Assembly (NCBI GenBank): GCA_012845835.1
Contig: JABAKD010000002.1
Location: 8,042,120 to 8,106,119 of the forward strand
Length of the DNA: 64,000 nucleotides
Direction: 5' to 3'
Origin: Undaria pinnatifida
Lineage: Eukaryota; Sar; Phaeophyceae; Laminariales; Alariaceae
A program made the position numbers and the translations under genes. Of the stretch, positions 1 through 11,239 are shown piece after piece. How positions within the stretch are numbered: the stretch's first letter is position 1; every line of letters begins with the position of its first letter. The notes under the pieces were generated by a model, which saw nothing but the letters and a program-made list of their open reading frames with translations, did no database searches and had not been told where the DNA came from.

Positions 1-280
1 CCATACCTGGCACATGGATCGATTAATGTCTGGCTGCTGTATCAATGCAAGATCTCTGCGCTGGCGAAGTACACCCACATTGTTCGTGATTCGTGATACC
101 AACGACATCGGTACACCTACCCATTGTTCGTGCTGATTCTTCGTCCTAGCGAGATACAACTAAACAGCTGTTTCAGCTAATACTATAGTGTATACGGTGG
201 TTGACTTTGACTCGTAGATTGTCTTCATTCAGAGGAAATTGTACTAAGGATAATGAGTACAACTAACTGCCAACGCAGAA
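1..280. other. Unassigned sequence at left window edge
   Basis: No gene or repeat recognised. A roughly 30-bp segment near 127-160 (gtgctgattcttc followed by gagatacaact) resembles one near 63940-63972 at the other end of the window, so both edges may carry one more dispersed repeat. Confidence 0.3.
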
Positions 281-1418
281 CAGTAGGGGGGCCTATATAG
301 TGCGGGTATGTGACACGGCCCCAGACCCGCACTATATCGGCCTCGCGCACCATTTAAATTACGTCCTTTGTAGTGCGATTACCTGCACAATTCGGGGCTA
401 GAATAACCTCAATAGTGCGGGTTAGCGCTCTATTCGCGATTCCACTTGTTTCAAGCACAGAACGAAGCCAACGGAAAGGTGTACGAAGGTGAACAAGCTG
501 TTGATACATGCATCTGTACGTGGTGAGAAGAGGACAGCATGTTCCAGCGTTGAATAGGCCTGCTGCACTCGGGTACAGAGTGGTTGCTCATGATGACGTG
601 CTCGCACGTCTGAGCGTACCAACCGGCTGTGTGTGTAAATTCCCATCGTTGAAATTTATTAATATACGGTATTACTGTAGAGTAATGAAATGGATTGACT
701 ATTAAATGCAAGCTATGCAAACGAAGCATAATCGTGCCAAACGGTGACATCCTCTGAGGAAAAAAAGCGGGAAACTGGAAGAACAACAAACACACGTCTG
801 TACTCGTACTTCTCGCACGCTCTACCTCTGTGGCTACGAGAAAATCTGACACAACGCAACACCACGCATACCCTTGGGCTTGGTTTTAATGCATGAACAA
901 GTAAAACGCGCCAACTTTTGACTTACTTCGTACGAGTCAATTCACCACACATGAAAGTCACGCACTCCGTAGACCCGCGCCCCACCCCCCCCACAAAGAA
1001 AAAAAAAGAACAAGGCCAATCGTTCTACGTGTCAAAATACTCCCTGACATCAGTCTGGCGAGATGGCTTCGATGCATGCTGGTGTGAGATGGCTAAGACG
1101 GCAGAGTTCGCCTGCTGCACACGGCATCGTGAGCCTCTACACTGCTGTTCGTGTAGCCAGTAGGTTCTGCCAGGTGGTAGGGGTACCGCAGCACTACTGA
1201 CGGTTTGTCGTCGGTTTGACCGCACGATGTAAGGCGGGGTGACGTCAGACCCGCACTATATCGGGGATGAGGTGGTCCAAAACCGCATTATATAAGCCTG
1301 ACCCACTGTAGTGCGGCATGCGCACTATAGCGGGGTCCCAGTTGTGCCATGCGATTTCACCCGTACTATACCGGCAGGGGCGAACTATAAAACCCGCAAT
1401 ATATAGGCCCCCCTACTG
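281..1418. mobile_element. 1.1-kb TIR element with subterminal motif array
   Basis: The left end at 281 reads CAGTAGGGGGGCCTATATA. The reverse complement of the right end (to 1418) reads the same 19 bases, then both continue into a G(T/C)GCGGGT-like stretch. Inside each end lie repeated copies of a motif close to ACCCGCACTATAT in both orientations, near 299, 325, 371, 414, 1249, 1281, 1311, 1361 and 1393. Arrays of this kind near the termini are typical of transposase-binding regions in hAT and related DNA transposons. The middle (430-1230) has no recognisable transposase, so it is probably non-autonomous. The flanks show no clear target-site duplication. The superfamily is unassigned; the CAG start is compatible with hAT. 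Confidence 0.75.
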
Positions 1419-1976
1419 TAGTAGCTTAATAATAATGCAGTAAGGAGTTTGACGGGTTGCAGGCGTCTGTCACTTCCCCCATTCCCACCCTTCCTTGTAT
1501 GAGATTGTTCATCCGGGTGCACCGTCATTTTTCTTCAAATCAGTTTTCGGGGCGAGATATTTTAGAACTCCTCATCATCAAGTGAAAAGAACATCATCAG
1601 AAAAAAAATGGGGGAAGTCTATGTTGCAGTGTGGCATGTGTCCGCGTCGTGGTTGAGTTCCAGTGATGTATGCACGAGCATAGAGAAAAAAGCTCGTCCA
1701 CATACGTATGCGCCGGGGTAATAATGCTAAATTGACTTGACAATACTACTTGAGCGGTGGTTTTTCCCGTCCCATAAGCTTTTGTAGTAGTGGCCTCTAT
1801 ACTCCCTGTCGCCAAGTGAGTGCTGCTCTACGGTATAAATATATCACGAACCTTCGAGTCTTTTCAGTGGGAGGTTATCCCTCCTAACGTGCGTACGCGT
1901 AGGATTATCCTATACGTATGGTTTCCTTAGAAAGTGAAAGTTAAAAAATGTCCTGGATTAGTACTGGTGTTGACTA
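1419..1976. other. Unassigned, no gene recognised
   Basis: No repeat relationship or coding signal seen. A short open frame on the minus strand (1597-1815) has no recognisable domain. Confidence 0.3.
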
Positions 1977-2165
1977 CAGTGGGCGCCCCGGTTTAAGAGT
2001 GCCCTGTGACAAGCACAAACAAGCGCTCTTAACTACACATTATCGCTCTTATCTGTAGTGGGGAATATAAATATTCTAGTATATAGAGGCGTGACATGGC
2101 AATTTAGCCGCTCTCAAGCCCCGAATGCTGTTTTGCTGGGCGCTCTTAAATCGGGGTATCCACTG
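1977..2165. mobile_element. 189-bp hAT-like MITE (H1)
   Basis: The ends are imperfect inverted repeats of about 28 bp. The left starts CAGTGGGCGCCCCGG and the right, reverse complemented, starts CAGTGGATACCCCGA. Both continue into TTTAAGAG(T/C)GCCC. The motif GCGCTCTTAA recurs four or five times inside. The CAGTGG start is of hAT type. No 8-bp target duplication is visible (gttgacta against actgtacc), so the superfamily is tentative. A related element lies at 55386-55672. Confidence 0.65.
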
Positions 2166-2215
2166 ACTGTACCTTAAACCAACCCCCCCTATCCTGTTGT
2201 AAAATATTGTTACGT

Positions 2216-2395
2216 ATAAAAAATGAGATACACTCCTCCTGCTGTGAGATCGAAGACTTTGTCGAAACTCATCTTTTCAAGTTGCTGTGCGATACTCCGA
2301 TCGCGTGTATGACGGGTTTTGTGTCCTCATTAAGGATATAGGTTCGGCGACTCCCCTTGCAACTGCAGGGTAGCTACCGGGGTAAAAATATGATG
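2216..2395 (-). repeat. Rep-A fragment
   Basis: Belongs to the most abundant repeat of the window. Landmarks are cacagctggagtgtatttt, cgcgatcggagtatcacaca, gactccccttgcaac and the block ending in the gtcaacagggtgatg motif. The AT-rich terminus is taken as the 3' end, which sets the strand. This copy is diverged and truncated at its 5' side. Confidence 0.8.
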
Positions 2396-3102
2396 TGGTT
2401 ACCTCTAAAGAAGTAGGGGATTGAAGAACTTGTTACGAGTATGTGAACCGCAAATGCATGCATGCGTTGTCGCATGTCAAAAATCGAACTTATAGCAAAG
2501 ATTACTTATTATGTCACTACTACTACTGGACTACTGGATTGCGTGCGGGTGATTATGCCACTACTACATACTGGGCTACTGGATTGCATGCGGGTGGAAG
2601 TGTCCGACCGGACTAGGTCTAAGGTGTTTGATACGTACCAACGTTTGGGTGGGTAGGAGTTGGGTACGGAGCACTATACCCTTGTTATGGTGATAATACT
2701 AGTACTGAAACCGTCAAGCGCCACAAAATTTAAGGTCAACCCAACCCACGAAAAATCAGCGAAAGATAGATTGTTTAAAGAAATATAAAGTCTAATATAT
2801 ATATATATATATTTTTTTTCAAGGGTGGGAATTTTACATGATATCTGTTACATCACTTCGTGCATCACTAATATTAATACTACTGTCTTCATACTCCCGA
2901 TGTAGTCTATACCAAAATCCGCCATTCATTATCATTATATCGCCAAAAACAAAATAATAAGACCACCCCCAGGTAAGAGAAAACTTACCTCCGCACTTGA
3001 TTAACCACAAGTACCAACAACCCTGACCACGACATCCATCCGCAAACCATCCACCACACATGTGACAGAGCAGTATTATAGTGGAAACTACAGAAATATA
3101 TT
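2396..3102. other. Unassigned, with short direct repeat and (TA)n
   Basis: A direct repeat ctactggattgc(g/a)tgcgggtg occurs at about 2531 and 2576, and a short TA microsatellite lies near 2797-2812. No gene recognised. Confidence 0.35.
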
Positions 3103-3200
3103 TATTGTAAAAATTAAAATACACTCCAGCTGTGAGATCGAATATTGTCAAAACTCATCTTTGCAAGCTGTGTGTGATACTCCGATCGCGCGTATTAAAA
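3103..3200 (-). repeat. Rep-A 3'-end fragment
   Basis: Retains only the ~95 bp next to the AT-rich terminus: the 'cacagctggagtgtat' block plus the 'cgcgatcggagtatcacacacagcttgcaaagatgag' block, read on the minus strand. It illustrates the 5'-truncation pattern of the family. Confidence 0.8.
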
Positions 3201-3375
3201 TAGGTAGATGATATTAGATCTAGTTCAAAATTCCCCACCTAAAAGTGAAAATACCAACACCAATCATTGTAGCACTGGAGAAACACGTTTTTTTTTTTAT
3301 CGAGAAGAGAGTAGGATCCCTCCCATTAAGGAAAAACTCACCCACATCGTATATTACAAGTACCAACAAGCAGCT

Positions 3376-3460
3376 TACTTACAAAGATGAGTATTGACCC
3401 GAAATTCGTCGAACTCACGGCTGACGTCCTCAAAATATTTTAATAAAATATAGACTACGT
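3376..3460 (+). repeat. Rep-A subfamily 2 fragment
   Basis: Contains aaagatgagtattgacccg followed by a gtcgaactcacggctgacg-like segment. This is a diverged variant of the Rep-A 3' end. The same variant occurs at about 6612-6700 (plus) and 60618-60705 (minus). Confidence 0.6.
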
Positions 3461-6243
3461 TTTCTTGACTTTTTTTTTGGTCCAGAAGGGTATTAATAGT
3501 TTTTTCGTGGGTTGTTTTCCGCGGGTTGGTTGGCCTTGGGTTATAAATGTTCGTCAGTTTCGATACAACTGCCTTTTTAGAGTTTTCCCAACCCAGTACG
3601 AGTAGAGATTGGAACTCGCAAACAAACGCCCTATTCGATTGAGATGGAACCAACTGCAAACACATGTCTTGCCAGATAGATGGCAAGCGACGTATCAACA
3701 GCAGTTCACTTATGCCACTGCTGGATTAGATACAAGAGCTGTAAACATTTTGAATGATCCCCTATCAAGCCAGCGAAGCAGCAGCAGATCAGATAACAAT
3801 TCAGATGCGTTTGCGTGCGGAGGAAATAAATAAATGCTGACTTCACAGAGAAATACGGTTGGCCATGCATCACTCCGAGCCGAAATATAAAGTACGTTTC
3901 TTATTCATATGCATATCGCAACGGCCCCGATATTTAGGTCCAAATTGGCGTGCAGCATTCTCACATACCATCCGAGGTACAGGCATTCAAGCACTGGTTG
4001 CCTTTTTAATCGATAAAACACCCACTGCACGCATGCAGCCCTCTCAGGCTTTCGAGCATCAAAACACCCCATGCCACTCACCCTTCCTCGCCACAGTCCC
4101 AATCACACAATGCCTCGCACCCCCCCGAAAGCGAGCAGCCGGCGTTGGACAATACGACTTTCATGCCTCGCTCGCTTCAGTGACAGGCGGTCCGCCACGA
4201 CCCCTAGGCTCGCCACGGAAGCTTATGTCTTCGAAGCAGGTGAGGGAGGTGCTGGTGGTACTGGTGGAGGGTGATCGTGGTGTGGCGCAACGTCAACCAT
4301 CATCTCACATATACACGGGGTATCCGAACAACGTTATTATCTCTGGGCGGTCTAAATGCAACGACGGAGTGCAGTTAACGTTTCTGGAGCTCCTGGTTTG
4401 AGGAGGTGCGTGCCTCACCCAGAACGTGACATTGCGGAAACGCACCGTTTCTCCCGACGACGAAGAACCAGCTGACGGCCTAGACTAAGCATATAGCATG
4501 ATCATACGAGACGAACGAAGTGTGCGAGGTTGCGCGTGCTGTTGCGTTGCATCACGCGACCATGTGTCCCGACAAATTGCCCGTCAAAGAACTGCGCACA
4601 GTTTGCGCGTAGCATCGCGTCGCACGAGATAGATATCTACAAAGAACCGAACACGTTTGCACACATACATGTAGCATTGCACAAGATGTCCTCAAAGAAC
4701 CGCTTCTGCCAGCGTGCATACATGCACCCTGTCTGCGCAACAGCCCTAAAAGCCCGGTCCATGGAACAGTCCTAGAATTCGTAGTGCTCTATATCGGTGA
4801 TGTCCATATCTACGTTGGGTTCCGGGTAGTTGCTAGGGATGGGGTGTGAGCTCACACGAAGAAAGGTTCCAGATCAATACGACGCGAAGTCTGCTGCGCC
4901 GTCGTTTTTGCGCTGCAATGCGGAATGCTGATGTTTGCATTTTTTTTCCTTGGAGGTGTCGTTCATTTGTCCGTGAACTGCAGTATGCAGCAGTGAGCTA
5001 GGTACTCAATATACCTGTACCTGTAGACTATATCTCAATACGCTATACCGTGCACTACTAAACACCTGATAAACGGGGAGTAACAGGGTAGCAGGCTGCT
5101 ATTACAGGAACATTTTAATTCGGGAGAAGGTGCACACCGATGTCAGTGTCGAACGCATCCTTTCGCACAGAAGAAATACAGCCTGAACATTTCTGATTCA
5201 TACCGGTCGGCCTGTGTCGTAATTAGCCAAGAAATATCCTCGGAGGTGGGCATAATAGCCCGTCACACGAAGCCTGAAGCGCACGGCGGCCTGAACAGGA
5301 ATTTACGAAACAAAAACAAAAAATGTGCGCTCAAGTCTTGCTGGATTTTCCTCCTCTCCCTTTCTCATACTCGCGAAACATATGACAGCAGCGCACGCGA
5401 TTTCCCGTCTGCAGGGAGCAGCAGCAGCTGCATGCAGCTCCCTGACATCTGATACCATGCCCGACGGTGCTGTTTCGCTCGCAGGGGAAGCCCCGGCACC
5501 TTCTACCGGTGCAGGCCCGTGGATTTTATTCCAGCACAGCAGTGCCGCTCGTCCCATTTTGTAAGTGTATGGTTTATCGTGCGTTTCCCTTTGCCATGGC
5601 TGGACGGAGAGTTATTGCAGTTACTGTGTTGGCCCTCCGGCAATGATGTGCAGCATGAGCTTCAACGTCGGTCACTCGTACGCGTTTTTGCACCGCAGTC
5701 CCGACACGGGGACAATACGCTTGGAGTTAGACTAGGGAAAAAAAATAGAAATTAAAAATCGGTTAAACAATCCCAGAAAAAACAGTGTTATAGCCCACAC
5801 TGAAAAAAAAACGTGTACTTGGAGTCCACACCGATGAACAAAGCCCACAGAATAGTAGGCAGTATTTATGCCCCTAACATGTTCGCGAGCTATGGCCAAG
5901 AAAGGTGGCCCCGCCGGGCATCCAACCAAAATGTAGATGCTCCCGCTACTATCGGTAGGCGAGCGTGAACAATCTTCGCAAATTATATGAGTACAAGCAT
6001 TAGTCTAGACCTAGTCTAGACTATACATGCAATAATATAACCAACCCTGGCCACAACATTCGCCCACCAGCAGAACTCCACCAGCCAGAGAAACAGTGTA
6101 ACAGAACTTCACCCAGCAGACACAGTGGACGGCCATATTAAATTAGATATTACTGATGAGTAAAATGATTTATTATTATACTGCTGTAACAATGCTAATA
6201 ATAATACGAAAACGTAGTCTAGTCTAATGTTTGTTGTATTATT
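3461..6243. other. Unassigned 2.8-kb stretch
   Basis: No recognisable gene. The longest open frame (3859-4401, plus, 180 codons) has no domain I know and an unremarkable composition, so it may be chance. A degenerate three-copy tandem repeat (unit ~65 bp, landmarks gcatcgcg and caaagaacc) lies at about 4533-4705. A ~45-bp segment at about 5687-5730 (gcaccgcagtc, then ttagactagg) recurs near 55420-55465. A palindromic tctaga cluster lies near 6002-6024. Confidence 0.35.
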
Positions 6244-6600
6244 TGCTATAATCAGGCCCCCACGCCCTTAAAAACTCCGCCCTCCCCTCAACGGATATTC
6301 GACTTACAGTATTCACTTGATGATAAACTGGTGCATTTCCTTCCACAGTCAGCTGTCAGATTTTGTCCCCCTCAGAAACGGGTTTTATTGTTTCCGCGCA
6401 TAGCCTGCCTAGCATCACCCTGTTGACCCTGATAGCTACACTGCTGTAGTTGCAAGGGGAGTCGGCGACCTATATCCTTAATGAGGACACACAACCCGTA
6501 ATACTCGAGATCGGAGTATCACACACAGACAGCGTGCTAAGATGAGTTTCGACGAAATCTTCGATCACACAGCTGGAGTGTATTTTCATTTTTATAAGAT
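6244..6600 (+). repeat. Rep-A copy
   Basis: Runs from the 'caggcccccacg' block through 'cttccacag...gtcagattttgtccccctcag', 'gcgcacag', 'atcaccctgttgaccctg', 'gactcc/gggagtcg' and 'ccttaatgaggacacac' to the AT-rich terminus near 6600. This is one of the simplest single-unit copies, without internal poly-C cassettes. Confidence 0.85.
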
Positions 6601-6608
6601 ACAAAACG

Positions 6609-8250
6609 AGCGATCGATGTAGTGCGCAGCTTAGAAAGATGAATATCGACCCTGAACTCGTCGAACTCTCAGCTGACGGCATAAGAATAATTTTATACAA
6701 TGTAAACACTGGGTTGCATGCTGCATCTAACATCAAACCTTCTAGAATAGTGAACATTACAAGCCAGATGATATAAAGGGATGTCTTATTGCTTCAATCG
6801 TCAGGTTTGTCCCCTTTGAGGATTTATAGTTTCCGCGCACATATTGAAATGTCCCGCCCCCCGCCCCCCCCCCCCCCTCCCCTCCCCCTCCCCTGACCCC
6901 TCTTGTTCATAAAAAACCCCAACCCTTCCCCCACCGCCCCCCCCGTCCCCCGATCCCCCCCCCCTTCCGCCTAGTTTGTCCAAACGCCCCACTCACAATC
7001 GAAATCGGCCTGATTAATAAACACCTATACGCAGTTGATATCACGTCATTATCTTTCTGACCATCCATGACGTAGTTTTCAATTCCCCCCCCCCCCCTTC
7101 CAACGCCCCCTCTTTTCCAACCACCCGCACGGTCGCCTAGACCTAGCACCACGCGTATAACAAACTGCTACATATCTTTGATCTCACAGCCGAAGTGTAT
7201 TTGAATATTATTTGGGACCTAAACCTCCTAAAAAATCTCCCCCCCCCCCCCCCCCTCTTGCTCTCCCTTACTCAAACGCCCCAATAAATATCGAAATCCG
7301 CCAGATTAAAAAACACTTCACGCACAGGATATCACTTCATTATCTTTCGAGAGCCATCCATGCCGCTGTGTCCCCCCCCCCCTCCCCCCGCCTCGAACGC
7401 CCCCTTCTTCCCCATCACCCGCACCATCGCCTAGACCTAGCACCACACGTATGACAAACCCCTCACCTGAAGCCCTTCCTCCCCCCCCCCCGCCCCCTCC
7501 ACCCCCCCCCCCCCCCCCCCCCGCCCCCCCTGGCCCCCACCCCCCACCTCCCCCTCCCCACCCCCGACCCATCCCAACCCCACCCCCTCGAACACTCCAC
7601 CCTCTCTTTACTCACTGATTGTACGACTTACCCCAGGATATACATGATAAACTGATGCATTATTTCCAAAACCGTCACATTTATCCCCTCAAAATAATGT
7701 ATAGTTTCCACGCACATATTGAGCTGCCCCACACGCCCCCCCCCCCCGCCCCAACCCCCCCCCCCCCAATAATAAACTGGTGCCAAAACCGTCAGATTTA
7801 TCCCCTCGAAAGGATTTATAGCTTACATGCACAAATTGCCCCCCCTTCCCCCCCCCCCCCCCCCCCCTCCCCGCCCCCCTCCAAACCCCCTCGCTTTTGA
7901 TCAAAACCACGCCCCCACGTCCTTCAAAACTCCGCCCCCCCCCCTCACCGGTTATTCGACTTACAAGATTCACTTGATGAAAGGATACATTTCCCTTCAC
8001 AGCTGTCAGATTTTGTCCCCCTCATAAACGGGTTTTATAGTTTCCACGCACAGACTGACTAAAATCACCCTGTTGACCCTGATAGCTACACTGTAGTTGT
8101 AAGGGGAGTCGCCGACCTATATCCTTAATGAGGACACACAACTCGTAATGCGCGCGATCGGAGTATCACACACAGCTTGCAAAGATGAGTTTCGACGATA
8201 TCTTCGATCTCACAGCTGGAGTGTATTTTCATTTTATATAATATAGGCCG
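6609..8250 (+). repeat. Composite Rep-A array with poly-C cassettes
   Basis: A head-to-tail composite. Recurrent blocks are (i) 'aaacgcccc...atcgaaatc(c/g)gcc(a/t)gattaataaacac', (ii) 'gatatcac(g/t)tcattatctttc...ccatccatg', (iii) 'cgcaccatcgcctagacctagcacca', and (iv) 'ataaactg(g/a)tgcatt...tccaaaaccgtcaga'. They are separated by cytosine tracts of up to about 20 bp (for example around 7240, 7372, 7500-7520, 7735, 7850). An internal copy of the family's 3' end occurs near 7175-7210, so the array is made of tandem monomers. The final 3' end is near 8245. The last kilobase is near-identical to 26398-27330. Confidence 0.85.
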
Positions 8251-8704
8251 CAGCATCGACCACGTGAATGCCGCCTTCAAAAAGCAATCCCCATGTGTAT
8301 GTAATATGATATACGCAGTAGCAGTGATGCTCTCTATATAGTGCCAGCATGTGCCAACCGAAACTTCCGACCTGTGGCACACCGGACACTGGCAACACTG
8401 GGTATAGTACTGGTGCTTGCATCAGCACACTGGGTATAGTACTGGTGCTTGTATCAGCATATCGTTCCAAGCGATACAATCGGTAATATATGTACTACAC
8501 GTAGCCACCATTCAACCGGCACTATAGGGGTGTACCCCTCCCTGCTCTACTCTAAAACCAAAGCAAAATATATAGTCTATACTTCGACGTATATGTATGT
8601 ATAGACTATACGCAGTCTGTCAGTATGAATCGAAAGCTCAACTGTGTCCATTAACAGTACTACTACGACAACGGAGAGTGGCAGTGAAATTGAACAAATC
8701 CATA
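8251..8704. other. Unassigned, with 2-copy 34-bp tandem
   Basis: Contains two copies of a ~34-bp unit (cactgggtatagtactggtg, then atcagca) at about 8394-8462. No gene recognised. Confidence 0.4.
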
Positions 8705-8962
8705 ATTCGGTCTGCGGTAGTAACGTTTCTTTAACGAAATCGCTGGTTTTGAAACCAGCTCCTGTGATACCGACCGTATCTCCTGAAAAATTGGGGCCTC
8801 TTTGCCACCCCGACGTCGCCGTTCGATGGCTCTTTGGAAACAGGCTGTGTGAATATGTGTTTTTTTTCATTGCATTCTTCCTCGTGTCGAGATGATGCCA
8901 TGAAATGTTCGATAAAAATGATCACTGGGGATTTTTTGGGAGGGGGTGTCGTAGAATCAGTC
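8705..8962 (-). mobile_element. MITE family C, copy 1
   Basis: Read on the minus strand it starts GACTGATTCTACGACACC and contains 'gaacatttcatgg', 'gacacgaggaaga', 'gacgtcggggtggcaa', 'ctggtttcaaaaccagcgat' and 'ttcgttaaagaaacg'. The same order is found at 10422-10684 and 52345-52598 (both plus). Its far terminus is degraded, so the boundary near 8705 is approximate. Confidence 0.7.
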
Positions 8963-9017
8963 CCATGCTGTTTCAAGGAAGTGAAATTTTTCGAGGGAGA
9001 CGATCACATGAAGTGAA

Positions 9018-9108
9018 ACAATAATATACACACAGCTTGCAAATATGAGTTTCGACAAAATGTTCGATCTCACAGCTGGAGTGTAATTTAATTTTCAAGA
9101 TAATATAA
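9018..9108 (+). repeat. Rep-A 3'-end fragment
   Basis: Starts at the 'tacacacagcttgcaaa' block and ends in AT-rich sequence after 'cacagctggagtgta'. It is a 5'-truncated copy of about 90 bp. Confidence 0.85.
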
Positions 9109-9689
9109 ACTGTCTCCTGCCCACTGTCCCACGCTATTGGCTTGACGGCCAACCCGCCCTTTGTGCTCGTCTCATGGGGCTATCTTAGGGTGGTGTTTGG
9201 TTCGGTCCTGCTCACTTTTCAGCGAATTCAGTAACCGCATCCATCTGGCTGCCTAAAATTTTTTCGCGCGCACAAACCCGGGTTGCTCCGAAGTCGCAGA
9301 ACTCCGCAATGCCACCATTACTCGAATAGTTAGATTTGTTACACTTCCGGGGACCTGCGAAAATTATTTCAGTGTGTCACTCATCCAAAACGCAAAAATT
9401 GACTCAAGTGCACCGAATGCTACCACGCTCACCCAATGCATTCCCCTTGCCTATTGTACTCCCTTCAGTATGCACCAAGTATGTCCCGTTAGAGGTTTTG
9501 GCTGTTTCGGCCAAAACAGAGTGTTCATCTTGAACTATTCCTGCACGAGCAGAGCTCGATACTCTCTCCTGATACGTACACTTGGTACGCTTGCGGGGAG
9601 TACTATACACTGCGCTTTGAAATCACTCAGAGGCGCGGAACGTCGTCCATGTAAAGCGGTTTGAATTCGAACCAAGCGTTCTACATAGC
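9109..9689. other. Unassigned sequence
   Basis: No repeat or domain recognised. Overlapping short open frames on both strands look like chance. Confidence 0.3.
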
Positions 9690-10042
9690 CTTACCGTTCG
9701 TCAACCGCAATTCACTGCAGGTGGAACGTCGACACTGGCCAGTGGACCTATGACGGCATTACCATACACGACTCTCCCGCCACGGCCACCGCCGCCACCG
9801 TTACGGACAACAGCAATCGCAGGCCACACCACCGCCAGCTACCACCACCATCACTACCGTCACCATCACCACCGCCCCCTCCGTGGTTCTTCTTGTACGC
9901 CCAACCCCTTGTTGGCTACTACGACGCCGCCGGCCCTTATGCCGTCGCCCATCCCCTCCGGCTCGCTACTCCATGGGTCGGAATAGTACCAACCATGACG
10001 CCCGGTATGACACCGTTCGTGGTTGTCCTAGCCTTCTTTTAA
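9690..10042 (+). pseudogene. Proline-rich coding relic, related to 61377-61769
   Basis: An open frame without an ATG near its start runs from just after a TAG at 9687-9689 to TAA at 10040-10042. Its translation has an RWN-x2-TGQW-x-Y motif near the N-terminus, a proline-rich middle, and a hydrophobic C-terminal tail rich in Pro, Val, Phe and Tyr. A frame at 61377-61769 has the same architecture: RWD-x2-TGRW-x-Y, a P/Q-rich middle, a hydrophobic tail, and a stop. Both are followed within about 40 bp by a family D-like terminus containing tacga...atagagg. I do not recognise the protein. It could be a fragment of an element-encoded protein or an exon. The start may be a splice acceptor (AG just upstream), but this is inference. 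Confidence 0.4.
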
Positions 10043-10080
10043 GGCTATGGTCGGTTTCCGGCTACGTATAAGAGACGCCT

Positions 10081-10318
10081 GCTACGATAGAGGCGCAGCC
10101 TTTGTTCTCTGAGGCTCATCACTTGAGGAACTCCTTTTCGCTCACAAAATCCGGTTTTAAATTAGAAAAAAAGTGATGCCCGACGAAAATTCCCATGGGC
10201 TCTACGTATCCAATGAAAAAAATATACCAAAGAAACAACGAAACTCCGGCGATTTTGGGGTTAAGGAGCCCCGTGGTTTTCAAAAAAAAATCCGCCGAAG
10301 TGCCACTTCTGTTGTAGC
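10081..10318 (+). mobile_element. MITE family D, copy 1
   Basis: The left end is GCTACGATAGAGGCGC. The right end, reverse complemented, is GCTACAACAGAAGTGGCAC. The internal landmark cgatttTGGGGTTAAGGAGCCCC near 10246-10270 is conserved in the D copies at 51393, 58520 and 59910. It is non-coding and about 238 bp long. Confidence 0.65.
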
Positions 10319-10421
10319 AAGCGCCGAGAACCGTGCTAAAATAGGCGTTGGACGGTTTTGCCAGAACGAAACTGACTAGCGGGGCTCTTCAACTTGACCT
10401 AGAGACTGTCTAAAAAAATAC

Positions 10422-10684
10422 GAGTGCTTTCACGATAGACCCGCCCCAAAACCAGCGATTGTATTCAAAGAACCTTTCATGCAGTTGCTGCTTGGCACGA
10501 GGAAGGGTGTGCTTTGAAAACAAATGTTCCTGGTATTTTTCTTTGTTTGCGAAGGACTATCGGACGATGACGTCGGGGTGCCGCCGTGAACCGCATTGCA
10601 GGAGATACTGCCGAAGAGATCTGATTTTAAAACCGGTGATTTCGTTAAAGAAACGTTGGGGGGGAGGTTGTCGTAGAACGACTC
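10422..10684 (+). mobile_element. MITE family C, copy 2
   Basis: Starts GAGTGCTTTCACGATAG and ends CGTAGAACGACTC, which are diverged inverted termini. It shares internal blocks with 52345-52598, including gacgatgacgtcggggtg and a segment ending ttcgttaaagaaacg before a run of G. It is about 263 bp and non-coding. Confidence 0.7.
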
Positions 10685-11239
10685 TTGCCCAACATCGCAG
10701 GAACATCGTTTGTGTTCAATATGTTATTGGTTGCACACTTTGCGCCATCGGGTTGCCTTTTTTTACCGTTTATATTGAGGCCAGGTTTGGGGTGGTGAGT
10801 AGTTAGAGCTCCTCCAATTGAGAGATCCATACGAAAGGAGGCGCGCCCGCATCGTAGCATGTGTCACGAAGAGTGTTGAGGTTGCATTGGCCAGGGGGGT
10901 CGTTCGCCGCGGCGGCGTTACGGCCATCATCACATCGACCGTCATTACATTGACGTTTGCTCGCCTTTCATGTTGAACCTCGCGTTGTTCGCTGCTGCGG
11001 CGGTTCTGCCGTCATGAGCTTTGCGCGTGACTCCTTCCCTGCTTGATTTACCCGCGGTAGCGTGACAGCAGAATTTCGCTCTCTCAACAAGTGTATCCGC
11101 TATATTGAATGCTGATAACAAGGGAGATGGGGGGAGCGTTTTTGAGCGCGGGCCACGAGGAGTTGGCGCAAAAAATGACCCCACCGCGGACCAAGAGCAC
11201 TCTTCTCAATTGGGGATGGACGTTTTTAGAGAAGTGCGA
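10685..11239. other. Unassigned sequence
   Basis: No gene recognised. The end (about 11170-11240) resembles 11405-11460 (ccgcgga-caagag followed by ttggggacg-like sequence) and may be the edge of the tandem array that follows. Confidence 0.3.

Noticed and set aside
3859..4401. 180-codon plus-strand frame
   Set aside because: No domain, no codon or context support; kept only as a mention.
7318..7572. Glycine-rich open frames on the minus strand (also 6801-7152, 15614-15937, 19098-19646, 26460-27085, 30259-30911)
   Set aside because: They only translate poly-C/poly-G tracts of Rep-A. The same frames appear at every copy.
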